From positions 62,001-126,000 of the forward strand of contig NZ_JAUXXE010000078.1 of the NCBI RefSeq assembly GCF_030681155.1: 64,000 nucleotides of DNA, given 5' to 3'. The position numbers and the translations under genes are program-made. Source of the stretch: Phenylobacterium sp. (GTDB taxonomy: Bacteria > Pseudomonadota > Alphaproteobacteria > Caulobacterales > Caulobacteraceae). Below the pieces are notes generated by a model. The model was not told the DNA's origin. It searched no databases and was given only the letters and a program-made list of their open reading frames with translations. The first letter of the stretch is position 1, and each line of letters starts with the position of its first letter. Shown piece after piece: positions 17,958-26,152 of this stretch.

Positions 17958-17971
17958 TTGATCAATGTCAT
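17958..17971. promoter_or_regulatory. Possible FixK/FNR-type box (weak)
   Basis: TTGAT-CAAT-GTCAT has one perfect half-site and three of five matches in the other. It lies 54 nt before the phosphotransferase/ATPase start (leftward) and 87 nt before the CHAD start (rightward), in a divergent promoter region, so it could serve either gene. Confidence 0.4.
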
Positions 17972-18058
17972 GACCGAGCAGCTTCTCGCGCTTCACTCTG
18001 CTTCACGAGACGAAGGCCCGGCCGCTTGGGCGAGCCCTGTTCGATGGAGATCTACGCC

Positions 18059-18982
18059 ATGACGTCGACACGCCAGGCCTCGCAGGCGTCCCCCCCGAGT
18101 GAGGCTCGAACCATCCTGCTTCAGCTCAGCGGTCAGGTCCGGCAAACCCGTGAGGCGTTTTTCGCCTCCGCGTCTCCGGAGAATGTCCATGCGTTGCGCG
18201 GGGCGTTGCGACGCGCCGCCGACGGTGTCTGGCTTTTACAGGCCGTTCTCCCCGCGCCCGATGCCGCTTGGCTTCGTCGTGAGCTGCGCTGGCAAGCGCG
18301 ACGCCTTGGGAAGGCACGTGATCTAGACGTTCTCTCTGAGCGCCTCGTGGCCAAGCACCCCTATACGGGTGAGTTCCGGCCGGCCGACCTTCTGATCGCG
18401 AGCGCTCGGGCCCGACGCGAGGCCGTGGTTGAAAGGGCGAAGGCTGAGCTCTTGTCGGCTCGAGCCGCGACGCTCGCCGACAGCCTCGAGCATGTGCTGC
18501 TGCGGGCGCTCGAGGCAGGGGAGGGGCGGTTACAATTCGACAATGTGATTGTGAGTTGTTTGAGCCAAGCCGACACCGCGATACGGGTCGGTGAGAAGCG
18601 TGTCATGGCGCTTGGCCGTCGAGGGCGTCACAAGCTGCGCGGCCATGTCAGGACGCTGCGCTACAACTGCGAGGTCTGCAGCAACGGTTCGCCTGCTGAG
18701 ACCCAATACGTCGCCGCGTTGATCGCCCTCCAAACCGCCCTGGGCGAGATGAACGACGACGCGGTCTGCACCGGACTCCGTAAGAGCCTCACCCATTGTG
18801 GGGATTTGGACGAGGTTCCCGGCCTGGAGCCAAGCCTGCATCGGACCCATCGCCGCGAACTGAAGAGGGCTTGGCGCGCCCTTGATGCGCTAGCTCTTCC
18901 CGATTTCGCGCAATCGCAACGTTCTGAAGCGTCCGGTAGTTCGCCGGGCTTGGTATCGGCGGCCCAGCCCGCGGCGTTCTGA
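18059..18982 (+). CDS. CHAD domain protein (polyphosphate-binding helical domain)
   Basis: 307 residues from ATG 18059, chosen because GGAG lies 9 nt upstream; an ATG at 18044 is also in frame. CHAD signatures are NVHALRGALRRAAD near residue 43, LRWQARRLGKARDLDVL near 82, HKLRGHVRTLRYNCEV near 190 and LGEMNDD near 230: conserved His and basic residues that bind polyphosphate or other polyanions. No CYTH partner domain is attached. The stress-island setting and the predicted low-oxygen box upstream fit a role at polyphosphate granules. Confidence 0.88.
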   Translation: MTSTRQASQASPPSEARTILLQLSGQVRQTREAFFASASPENVHALRGALRRAADGVWLLQAVLPAPDAAWLRRELRWQARRLGKARDLDVLSERLVAKHPYTGEFRPADLLIASARARREAVVERAKAELLSARAATLADSLEHVLLRALEAGEGRLQFDNVIVSCLSQADTAIRVGEKRVMALGRRGRHKLRGHVRTLRYNCEVCSNGSPAETQYVAALIALQTALGEMNDDAVCTGLRKSLTHCGDLDEVPGLEPSLHRTHRRELKRAWRALDALALPDFAQSQRSEASGSSPGLVSAAQPAAF

Positions 18983-19066
18983 ACTCGGCATAGCTGGGAT
19001 CAAGCAGGACGCTCTGCAATTTGCTCGCGGCGGCAGGGCGCGGGCCCTGGGTTCGTCCTGAGGATA

Positions 19067-19080
19067 TTGATCTGCATCAA
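19067..19080 (+). promoter_or_regulatory. Perfect FixK/FNR anaerobox
   Basis: TTGAT-CTGC-ATCAA matches all ten consensus bases. It lies 51 nt upstream of the DUF2267 start at 19132, the same spacing as the perfect box before the universal stress gene at 27125. Confidence 0.8.
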
Positions 19081-19131
19081 GATCGTCAGGTTCACCAACG
19101 CGCAGTCTCCTTGCAGCATGGGAGCACACTG

Positions 19132-19572
19132 ATGAGCACCGGCCTCGCCGTTTTTGATACGACCGTCCAGGAGACTAACGCCTGGCTGAAACTCATCGAG
19201 CAGCGCTTGCCGCCCTGCGATCGAGGTGACGCCTATTCGGCGCTTCGGGCCGTGCTGCACGTGCTTCGCGATCACCTGCCACAAGAGGCCGTTCTTAGCC
19301 TCTCGGCCCAGCTTCCAATGTTGATGCGGGGGTTCTTCTTGGAAGGCTGGCGGCCTGTAAACGGCGCGTCCCGCATTCGAGACCCCGAGGGGTTTCTTCA
19401 GGCGGTTGAGCAGAAGCTACCCGATAGGTTCCCCCGCGAACCGAAGGGCGCGGTCGAGGCGGTTCTCCAAGTGCTCGCCGAGCAGGTGGACCGTGACGAG
19501 GCCGATAAGATCGCTGGCCATCTGCCGGCGCCGCTTCGAACCTTGTGGCCAGCTCCCGGCGCCCGACGCTGA
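19132..19572 (+). CDS. DUF2267 domain protein
   Basis: 146 residues from ATG 19132, with GGAG 8 nt upstream. It is an all-helical DUF2267 protein with two similar repeats (RGDAYSALRAVLHVLRDHLP and PKGAVEAVLQVLAEQVDRDE), and the middle LSLSAQLPMLMRGFFLEGW is characteristic. DUF2267 genes often sit with BON, universal stress and CHAD genes in stress islands. Molecular function unknown. The perfect anaerobox at 19067 makes it one of the clearest members of the predicted regulon. Confidence 0.85.
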   Translation: MSTGLAVFDTTVQETNAWLKLIEQRLPPCDRGDAYSALRAVLHVLRDHLPQEAVLSLSAQLPMLMRGFFLEGWRPVNGASRIRDPEGFLQAVEQKLPDRFPREPKGAVEAVLQVLAEQVDRDEADKIAGHLPAPLRTLWPAPGARR

Positions 19573-19683
19573 AGTGCGCCAGGGATGCTCGCGCTTGAGC
19601 CGGCGTAGTTGGATAGCCGATCATGAGAGGCTTCTCTGAACTTCGCGCCACCGACACGAAGGAGCGAAGCGGCGGGAAGCCTA

Positions 19684-20205
19684 CTATGCGCCCTTAGCGC
19701 CGCGGCGGTATGGGGGGGCTGCGATCAGTTCGTCCAGAAACAGGCTCGCCAGGGCCGAGCGCGAATTCACGCCGGCCTTCTGGTAGATCCGCGTCAGTTG
19801 CGCCCGCACCGTCCCCGCCGCCGCGTTCCGCAGCCGTGCAATCTCGGCTACGTCACATCCCTTGAGCGCGAAGATCACCACGTCCGTCTCTGCAGGTGTG
19901 AGGCCCCATTCTCGGGCGCGTGTTTCGATGACCTGGCTTAGGGCGCCCGCCGCAACCGCCAGCGCCGCGCTCTTGCGCCGTCCCGCAGCGAGTAGGCTGC
20001 GAAGCTGCAGCAGGCCAATCGCAACGCCGGCCAAAAGGCCCAGCGCCGCGACCATCTCGACCATTACGTGAGGGCTCAGGCCTCCAGCGGCCACGTCGGC
20101 GGCCGCATCGACGATGAAGAAGGCCACGGCCAGCGATTGGAGCGCCACCACGCCCGCCACGGCGCTGGCGCGCGGCTCCAGCTTAGATTGCAGGTGGTGG
20201 CTCAT
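19684..20205 (-). CDS. Membrane-anchored LuxR-type transcriptional regulator
   Basis: 173 residues. Two membrane helices (about 14-36 and 47-70) precede a LuxR/GerE helix-turn-helix: WGLTPAETDVVIFALKGCDV then NAAAGTVRAQLTRIYQKAGV (about 98-160). There is no receiver or autoinducer domain, so any signal would have to come through the membrane part. The ATG overlaps the stop of the cytochrome b561 gene (ATGA), so the pair is made together. I infer it may read the redox state of that cytochrome; the protein alone shows no haem or cysteine site. Confidence 0.85.
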   Translation of the reverse strand: MSHHLQSKLEPRASAVAGVVALQSLAVAFFIVDAAADVAAGGLSPHVMVEMVAALGLLAGVAIGLLQLRSLLAAGRRKSAALAVAAGALSQVIETRAREWGLTPAETDVVIFALKGCDVAEIARLRNAAAGTVRAQLTRIYQKAGVNSRSALASLFLDELIAAPPYRRGAKGA

Positions 20206-20843
20206 TCCTTACACCGTAGCTCGCGCCTGCCCGGCAGCATCGCGGTTAGAATTCCGCGGCCGCTGCGGCGCGTCTCAAACGCCACGCCTAGAAGGTGCAG
20301 CCCGGCTAGAATGAATAGCAGGTTCGCCGCCACCTCGTGGATCTCCCCGATCACCTCGTCGCCTTCGCCCTCGCCCGCGCCGTCTTCGCGCGCCTCGCGC
20401 ACTTCATCGTCATCGCTAGCGGCAGGCGTCTGGAACTGCGCATTTGACGGCGCTTCTGTAGGCGGTGTCGAGGCGCCGGGCAGGATTGTCATCGCGACTC
20501 CCGAGCCGATGACGATGGCGAGCGTCGCCCACAGTGCGTAGACCATTAGGGCGCCGAGTGGATTGTGGGATCGGTGCGTTGTCTTTTCCCGGCGGCCGAT
20601 CGCACGCAAGTGCGCGGCTGCTCGACGAAGGCTGGGTCTGAAGGCCGAGAACCTCGCCTCTGGCGAGCCGATCAGCCCCCAAATCCAGCGCAGTGCGAGC
20701 AGCGCGGCGACGCCATACCCCACCCATTGGTGGGGGCCGGAACCTTCCTCGGTCAATATGCCGTTGGCCAGCACGCCCGCCGCGACGCCCCAGTGGGTCA
20801 GCCGAACCAGTGGGTCCCACCGTTGTTCCTGCGCAATCTGCAT
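20202..20843 (-). CDS. Cytochrome b561 family protein with acidic insert
   Basis: 213 residues, four membrane helices, with RLTHWGVAAGVLANG near the N-terminus and HEVAANLLFILAGLHLLGVAFE near the C-terminus supplying the haem-b histidines of the cytochrome b561/Ni-hydrogenase b-type family. Between helices 3 and 4 is a strongly acidic stretch (SDDDEVREAREDGAGEGEGD, about residues 145-164), longer and more charged than usual. It would pass electrons between the quinone pool and a periplasmic partner. Translationally coupled to the membrane LuxR regulator. Confidence 0.85.
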   Translation of the reverse strand: MQIAQEQRWDPLVRLTHWGVAAGVLANGILTEEGSGPHQWVGYGVAALLALRWIWGLIGSPEARFSAFRPSLRRAAAHLRAIGRREKTTHRSHNPLGALMVYALWATLAIVIGSGVAMTILPGASTPPTEAPSNAQFQTPAASDDDEVREAREDGAGEGEGDEVIGEIHEVAANLLFILAGLHLLGVAFETRRSGRGILTAMLPGRRELRCKE

Positions 20844-21033
20844 GGTCGTCTCCGTCTGATTGGATCGACCACCAAATCGCCTTGCAGTCGTACATCGACC
20901 ATTGCAGCGGCGCTTACGGCGCGCCGTGTAAGCTTCCGCTTATCGACGCAGTGCGAGCGCGGCATGCCCTATTCGACGCGGCCCGGGGGGACGTGTTTCA
21001 TGCTCATTAGGCCCAGGTCACACGCCGGCGCGC

Positions 21034-21420
21034 TTAGATGTCCGCCACGACCGCAGCGAGCTTGTCGGCGACAATCGCGGCCTGCTTCTTCAGCATTGGA
21101 TTGGGGATCGCGCTCATTGAGGCGACTGGATCAATGGCGGCGACTTCGGTGCGACCGTCACCGGCATCCCGCACGACCACATTGCAGGGAAGCATGGTTC
21201 CGACCTTGTCCTCGAGTTGCAACGCTTCATAGGCAAGCGAGGGATTACAGGCGCCGAGAATGAGGTAGGGGGCGATTTCGGCGCCGATTTTGGCCCTCAG
21301 AGTGGCGGCGACATCGATCTCTGTAAGCACGCCAAAGCCCTGTCGCGCGAGCGCCTCTCTGGTGCGCGCGACCACCTCATCGAAGGACCCAACCAAGGTC
21401 TTGGCGAAATAGTAGGTCAT
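21034..21420 (-). CDS. DUF302 domain protein
   Basis: 128 residues from ATG 21420, preceded by GGAG at 7 nt. DUF302 signs are MTYYFAKTLVGSFDEVVART at the start, FGVLTEIDVAATLRAKIG, LGACNPSLAYEALQLEDKVG and MLPCNVVVRDAG. The protein is cytoplasmic, with no signal peptide. DUF302 proteins are small alpha/beta proteins of unknown function, common with universal stress genes in low-oxygen regulons. A longer in-frame start at 21570 has no ribosome site. Confidence 0.88.
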   Translation of the reverse strand: MTYYFAKTLVGSFDEVVARTREALARQGFGVLTEIDVAATLRAKIGAEIAPYLILGACNPSLAYEALQLEDKVGTMLPCNVVVRDAGDGRTEVAAIDPVASMSAIPNPMLKKQAAIVADKLAAVVADI

Positions 21421-21556
21421 GGCGAACTCCCGTGAGATGGCTTGGTCGAGTATTAGACAGATAGCCAACGTCCTTTGGTCTGGGCCCATTTCGGCGCCAG
21501 GGTCTTGGACCTTCAAGGCTGCGGAATTGAGAATAGCGTGCGGTTGTCGATCCAAG

Positions 21557-21570
21557 TTGCGCTGCATCAA
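21557..21570. promoter_or_regulatory. Possible FixK/FNR-type box (weak)
   Basis: TTGCG-CTGC-ATCAA has one perfect half-site and 8 of 10 matches overall. It lies in the divergent gap between the DUF302 gene (136 nt away) and the MgtC/DUF4010 gene (about 130 nt). The spacing is longer than for the better sites, so this one is doubtful. Confidence 0.25.
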
Positions 21571-21699
21571 GTGGCCGCGCGGCGTACGGGGCTAGGCCAA
21601 TATCAGGTGCAGAGCGCCCAAGTCTGTTAGGGTCAGGAGCTCGTCTCGAGCGACGACCATCTGGAGGGGATTCAGATCTTCAGCGAGTCGATCCTGAGC

Positions 21700-22932
21700 T
21701 TGGCCGTCGCCCTTGGCGTGGGGCTTCTGATCGGCGCTGAGCGTGAGCGTCGCAAGCAGGAGCGACCCTCGCCGTCAGCCGCGGGGATTCGCACCTTCGC
21801 CGTCGCGACCTTGGCGGGGGCGATCAGTTTTATGGTTGGTGGCGTAGCGCTTCTGGCCATCACGACAGCTTCGGTCGCGGCACTGGCTGCGTTGAGCTAT
21901 TGGCGTGCTGAAGGCGAGGGCGATCCAGGGGTGACAACCGAGATCGCGCTGATCTTGGCGGTGCTGGTGGGGGCGCTTGCTGTTCCCCAGCCGATGGTCG
22001 CCGCCGCGGTGGGCGCCATCGTCGCTATCCTGCTGGCCGCGCGGACGCCCCTGCATCATTTTGTCAGCAAGACCCTCACCGCCGATGAGGTCCGCGATGC
22101 ACTCATCCTGGCCGGCGCGAGCCTGGTCGTTCTGCCCCTGCTGCCGGATCGCGCCATGGGGCCCTACGATGCGTTGAACCCGCGCTCTATATGGCTGGTG
22201 GTCATTCTTCTACTGGGGATCAGCGCGGCGGGTCATGTGGCCATCCGAACCCTGGGGGTCCGCTTTGGCCTGCCTGTTGCGGGACTGGCCGCCGGCTTCG
22301 TCTCCAGCAGTGCGGCCATAGGGGCAATGTCGGCGCGTGCGGCCAAAACCCCGGCCATCTTGGCGGGAGCGGTCGCCGGCGCGGTGCTGTCGACAATCGC
22401 CACCATCGTGCAGTTGGTCGTGGTGATCGCGGCGATCAGCATACCCACCCTCCATACGATGGCGATTCCCTTGCTCTGCGCCGGTTTGGCGGCTTGCGCC
22501 TATGGGGCGGTGTTCACGATCAAGGCGCTTCGTTTTCCGCCAGCGGAGGAGCACACCGATCCAGGTCAGGCCTTCAGCATCTCGAGCGCACTGACGTTCG
22601 CGCTAATCTTGTCGGTTATCCTCGTCCTCTCGGCAGCACTAGGCGCCCGGTTCGGAGGTGCTGGAGCGATGGTGGGAGCGGCCTCGGCTGGTCTGGTCGA
22701 TGCTCATGCGGCGGCGATCTCAATCGCCTCCCTCTCCGTCGCGGGCCACATCGAGCCGAGCGACGCCGTCCTGCCGATCCTGGCCGGTCTAACGACCAAT
22801 ACAGTGACCAAGATCGTCCTCGCGCTGTCGGGTGGACAGCGCGAGTTTGCTTGGCGGGTCATTCCGGGGCTCGTGCTCGTCGCCGCCGCCGCTTGGCTTG
22901 GTGCGTTTCTCCAAGCCGCGATAGCAAGGTAG
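21700..22932 (+). CDS. MgtC/SapB-DUF4010 membrane protein
   Basis: 410 residues from TTG 21700, about a dozen membrane helices. The N-terminal LAVALGVGLLIGAERERRKQ is the MgtC/SapB signature; the rest is DUF4010, including GLAAGFVSSSAAIGAMSARA and the late ILAGLTTNTVTKIVLA. The frame stays open upstream, and residues encoded from about 21661 (CTG) look like the normal N-terminus of the family, so the true start may be a CTG or ATT just after the GGAGGGG at 21663-21669. Possibly involved in ion homeostasis; function unproven. Confidence 0.8.
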   Translation: MAVALGVGLLIGAERERRKQERPSPSAAGIRTFAVATLAGAISFMVGGVALLAITTASVAALAALSYWRAEGEGDPGVTTEIALILAVLVGALAVPQPMVAAAVGAIVAILLAARTPLHHFVSKTLTADEVRDALILAGASLVVLPLLPDRAMGPYDALNPRSIWLVVILLLGISAAGHVAIRTLGVRFGLPVAGLAAGFVSSSAAIGAMSARAAKTPAILAGAVAGAVLSTIATIVQLVVVIAAISIPTLHTMAIPLLCAGLAACAYGAVFTIKALRFPPAEEHTDPGQAFSISSALTFALILSVILVLSAALGARFGGAGAMVGAASAGLVDAHAAAISIASLSVAGHIEPSDAVLPILAGLTTNTVTKIVLALSGGQREFAWRVIPGLVLVAAAAWLGAFLQAAIAR

Positions 22933-22953
22933 GGCGGCGCCATCAGACTTGTC

Positions 22954-23418
22954 CTACCCGGAGCCAAGGCGATGCAGGGCTTCTTCAAGGACGGGCCGTA
23001 GGCTTTTGTGAATCCGTCGCAGGGCGAGCGGGGACGCGCAGTACGCAAAGGCGTCGACTTCCGGGAAGACCGTGCGGTCGCGCTCAGAGTTTTTCAAATC
23101 GAAGGTGTTGCTGCGTGCTGAACTCAGGTCGAGATCGGCCTCGATCAGCCAGCAGAAGACGTGACCACGCCCCTGACGCCTCAAGGGCGTAAGCTCCATC
23201 AGGTCGCCGTCCACGACAAGGCCTGTCTCCTCTTGGAACTCACGCCTAGCTGCAGTCAGGGGGGCTTCGCCAATTTCAATACGCCCTTTGGGGAACGACC
23301 ATGCGTGCTCGTCCTTGCCACGCCAGTACGGGCCGCCGGGATGGACAAGCAGGAATTCGGGGCCAGCAGCGCCGCGGCGAAAGACCAGCAACCCGGCGCT
23401 GTCGGACGACGCACTCAT
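22954..23418 (-). CDS. Nudix hydrolase
   Basis: 154 residues from ATG 23418 with GGGAGG upstream. The complete Nudix box runs from the Gly of GRIEIGE to REFQEETGLV (about residues 45-67), satisfying G-x5-E-x7-REUxEExGU. The N-terminal LLVFRRGAAGPEFLLVHPGG and WSFPKGRI resemble the MutT/Ap4A-type group. It would hydrolyse a nucleoside diphosphate-linked compound with Mg2+; the substrate cannot be predicted. It converges on the MgtC/DUF4010 gene and diverges from a universal stress gene. Confidence 0.92.
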   Translation of the reverse strand: MSASSDSAGLLVFRRGAAGPEFLLVHPGGPYWRGKDEHAWSFPKGRIEIGEAPLTAARREFQEETGLVVDGDLMELTPLRRQGRGHVFCWLIEADLDLSSARSNTFDLKNSERDRTVFPEVDAFAYCASPLALRRIHKSLRPVLEEALHRLGSG

Positions 23419-23436
23419 GATCGAGCCTCCCGCCGA

Positions 23437-23450
23437 TTGATTGAGCGCAA
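23437..23450. promoter_or_regulatory. Possible FixK/FNR-type box (weak)
   Basis: TTGAT-TGAG-CGCAA, 8 of 10 bases. It lies 98 nt before the universal stress start at 23549 and only 18 nt before the Nudix start, where it would overlap the ribosome-binding region. More likely to serve the stress gene, if real. Confidence 0.3.
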
Positions 23451-23548
23451 GGTAAGGCCTCATTCGCAGGCCCAAGCTTCCTACGGCGGATCGTATCATG
23501 CCGCCGGTGGCATGGGACCGGCGGTCGGATGGGAAAAGGAGCCGATCA

Positions 23549-24385
23549 ATGAGCTATCGCGACATTCTGGTGGTCATGGACCACGCCGAGAGCGGGTCTA
23601 GGCGCGCGCGTCTTGCCGCCGACCTTGCGACCCGCTGGAGCGCTCACCTGAGCGGCGTTTTTCTCACGAGCGATTTCATGCGGCAGTTCGGGGCGGCTGA
23701 GGCTCTGACTGGGCTCTCGCACGCTGATATTGATCGGATCTTGCGTGATCACGCCAAGGCGGTCGGCGTCGCGAGCGAAATCGCGCGCACGAGATTCGAG
23801 ACGGCGGCCAGGGAGGCTGGGGTTGCGTCGGATTGGATGACCGTCAATGGCGACCGTGTCGACGGCCTCGTCGCCTGCGCCCGTCGAGCTGACCTGACGA
23901 TCACACCCAATCGGATGTTGGTTCATATGGGCCAAAGGCACGTGGAGGCGGCGGACGTCGGCCTCGCGTGTGGAGGGCCGGTGTTGATCACGCCTCACGA
24001 TGACTATGCGCCGCCGATCGGCAAGCGCGTGCTGATCGCTTGGAATGGTTCGCGGGAAGCTTCGCGCGCGCTCCGTGACGGCTGGCCGTTCATCGAGGCC
24101 GCCGAGGAAGTCCATGTGCTTGTTGTATCGCCGAACGGCGAGGGCGGTCCGGACGGTATGTTGCAGCGCCTGTTGGAGCGCCACCGGATCAAGGCCAATC
24201 TCATCGTTGATCCGAGCGACGATGAATCCGCCGCCGACGTCATCGAGCGGCAGATGGCCGAGTTCGACGTGGATTTGCTGATCATGGGCCTCTATGGGCG
24301 CTCGCGTCTGCAGGAACTGGTGCTGGGCGGCGTCAGCCGTCAACTGCTCAAGGAGATGCCGGCGCCGATCCTCATGTCTCACTGA
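23549..24385 (+). CDS. Universal stress protein, tandem UspA domains
   Basis: 278 residues from ATG 23549 (AGGAG upstream). Two UspA domains: about 1-140, with MSYRDILVVMDHAESGSRRA, and about 150-278, with KRVLIAWNGSREASRALRDG and DLLIMGLYGRSRLQELVLGG. The last is close to the ATP-binding pattern G-2x-G-9x-G(S/T), with Gly in place of the final Ser/Thr. Cytoplasmic stress protein and one of five similar genes in the island; closest in layout to those at 27125 and 27966. Confidence 0.92.
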   Translation: MSYRDILVVMDHAESGSRRARLAADLATRWSAHLSGVFLTSDFMRQFGAAEALTGLSHADIDRILRDHAKAVGVASEIARTRFETAAREAGVASDWMTVNGDRVDGLVACARRADLTITPNRMLVHMGQRHVEAADVGLACGGPVLITPHDDYAPPIGKRVLIAWNGSREASRALRDGWPFIEAAEEVHVLVVSPNGEGGPDGMLQRLLERHRIKANLIVDPSDDESAADVIERQMAEFDVDLLIMGLYGRSRLQELVLGGVSRQLLKEMPAPILMSH

Positions 24386-24418
24386 ACCATAGACAGCCGG
24401 GCGAGTGCGTGGCTGGAG

Positions 24419-25186
24419 TCAGCGGGCGGTGTAGCCGCCGTCGATCACCAGCCCCGAACCGGTGACGAACCTCGCTTCGTCCGACGCTAGGTATACGGCG
24501 CCCCAGGCGATGTCGTCAGGCTCGCCCATCCTGCCGAGCGGATGCAGAGCCGCAGTCGCCGCCTTGGCCGCTGCTATGTCCCCCTGGGCTGCGAGGTGAT
24601 GCTCGACCATCGGGGTCCAAATAAAGCCGGGATGAATCGAGTTCACGCGAATCTGGTCCGGGGCATAGATGAGCGCATCCGTCTTGGTCATCAGCCGAAC
24701 TGCGCCCTTCGATGCGTGATACGGCGGCACGTCCGGCGCGCCGACCAGTCCATAGATCGACGAGAGGTTGATGATGGATCCGCCGCCCACCCGGCGGAGG
24801 TGCGCAATGGCGTGCTTCGTAACGAAAAAGACGCCTTTCACGTTGATCGCCTGCACCCAATCCCATTCAGCCTCGGTAATCTCATGGGTGGGTTTATTAG
24901 CGCCGGCGACGCCGGCGTTGTTCACGACAATATCGACCCGGCCGAACATTGCGGCGACCTCGGCCATGACCTTCTCGACCTCCCGTTCGACGGAGACGTT
25001 GCATCGCCAGTACGCCGCCCGTTGCTCGCCGCCCGCCAGTTCGCTGGCGAGCGCGGCGCCGTCTTCATCAAGGACATCGAGCAGCGCGACCTTGGCGCCC
25101 TCTTCGGCCATTCTTCGGCAGATCGCCTGTCCGATCCCCAGCGCTGCCCCCGTTATGACGGCCACCTTCTCAGCAAGTCGCGCCAT
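24419..25186 (-). CDS. SDR-family oxidoreductase
   Basis: 255 residues, classical short-chain dehydrogenase: TGAALGIG cofactor loop (residues 12-19), VNNAGVAG, INLSSIYG, YHASKGAV (catalytic Tyr and Lys) and the C-terminal VTGSGLVIDGGYTAR. An Asp after the second strand (ALLDVLDED) favours NAD(H) over NADP(H). The start has GGGAG at good spacing. The substrate is unknown; it lies among stress genes but has no clear low-oxygen box of its own. Confidence 0.92.
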   Translation of the reverse strand: MARLAEKVAVITGAALGIGQAICRRMAEEGAKVALLDVLDEDGAALASELAGGEQRAAYWRCNVSVEREVEKVMAEVAAMFGRVDIVVNNAGVAGANKPTHEITEAEWDWVQAINVKGVFFVTKHAIAHLRRVGGGSIINLSSIYGLVGAPDVPPYHASKGAVRLMTKTDALIYAPDQIRVNSIHPGFIWTPMVEHHLAAQGDIAAAKAATAALHPLGRMGEPDDIAWGAVYLASDEARFVTGSGLVIDGGYTAR

Positions 25187-25251
25187 GATGTTCTCCCGTC
25201 AAGTTGACGCAGCAGGCGCCGCGCGTCGTCGGCGGCGCCCAGAAGCGAGAG

Positions 25252-25899
25252 TTAGAGGCCGACTGCGATGTGATCGTCGACCTTGGCCACGCCGGGGGCG
25301 GCCCAAGCCGCGCGTTCGATGACATCGCGCTCGAACCAGGCGCGGACCTTTCCGTCGAGTCTCACTGTGTCTCCCGCCACGGTGACGACGATCTGGTTGG
25401 CTTCGACGTCGGCTCGACGTTCTAACGCCGCCTCGATCCGTCGCTTGATGTCGGAGGCCCGGGCATGGGGCTTCACCTGGATCTCGTTGAGCACGCCGCG
25501 CACGCCCTGTTGCGGGCGTACCGCCTGTTCCGCGGCAGCCCTCTGAAACTGCCAGTCAACCTTGCCAACAAGGGTGACGAACCCGTCCTCGACCTTCACT
25601 TTGACCTGGCCGGCGGGCAGCTCGACTGTCCAGTCGAGGATGGTGGCCAGTCGTCTGGCGACGGCGTCGTCGCTATGGGGGGACGGAACAGGACGCACCT
25701 GCAGGTGCTCCACGAAACCCCGCACGCCCTTCACGCGCTTTACCGCGGCCTCGGCGGCCATTTTCTGAGCGTAGTTTGGAACGTGGCCGTTGAGTTCCAC
25801 GATCCCGTCCTCAGCGGTAATTCCGATATCCGCGGCGTCGATGCTCGGCTCCCACTCGAGTTCGGCCTCGACCTGCGCCTTCAGTGCTTTGTCGTCCAT
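25252..25899 (-). CDS. BON-domain protein, three tandem BON domains
   Basis: 215 residues with three BON domains, each about 65-70 long: near 5-70 (GIVELNGHVPNYAQKMAAEA), 75-143 (GFVTLVGKVDWQFQRAAAEQ) and 148-214 (VRLDGKVRAWFERDVIERAA). There is no signal peptide, unlike OsmY, so it is probably cytoplasmic. Related triple-BON proteins accompany universal stress genes in low-oxygen islands. A symmetrical box (25967-25980) lies 67 nt upstream. Confidence 0.9.
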   Translation of the reverse strand: MDDKALKAQVEAELEWEPSIDAADIGITAEDGIVELNGHVPNYAQKMAAEAAVKRVKGVRGFVEHLQVRPVPSPHSDDAVARRLATILDWTVELPAGQVKVKVEDGFVTLVGKVDWQFQRAAAEQAVRPQQGVRGVLNEIQVKPHARASDIKRRIEAALERRADVEANQIVVTVAGDTVRLDGKVRAWFERDVIERAAWAAPGVAKVDDHIAVGL

Positions 25900-25966
25900 G
25901 ATCTTGCTCCGAAAAGGCGCGACGGGCGCGCCGATGGGACCATTTCAGAATTGGCGGAGGTAGGTT

Positions 25967-25980
25967 TTGACCCGGGTCAA
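25967..25980 (-). promoter_or_regulatory. FixK/FNR-type box, perfect palindrome variant
   Basis: TTGAC-CCGG-GTCAA is a perfect 14-bp palindrome that differs from the anaerobox consensus by one symmetrical base in each half (8 of 10). It lies 67 nt upstream of the BON gene start and could also help the rightward stress gene. Confidence 0.55.
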
Positions 25981-26059
25981 CTGAGCGCTGGGTTGGGGGT
26001 GCCTCATGTTTGAGGCCCCGGTCGTCGCCATAGGCAGGGAGCACGGCCCTGTTGGGCTC

Positions 26060-26073
26060 TTGAGATAGGTCAA
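26060..26073 (+). promoter_or_regulatory. FixK/FNR-type box
   Basis: TTGAG-ATAG-GTCAA, 8 of 10 bases, 79 nt before the GTG start of the universal stress gene at 26153. It is the second box in the same BON/Usp divergent region, 93 bp from the first. Confidence 0.5.
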
Positions 26074-26152
26074 GGCGGAGGTGGAGGCCGAGCCTAGGCT
26101 GGGTCATCGCTCATGGCCACAATGGCGGGGCGCCAACGAGAGGATTTCCGCC

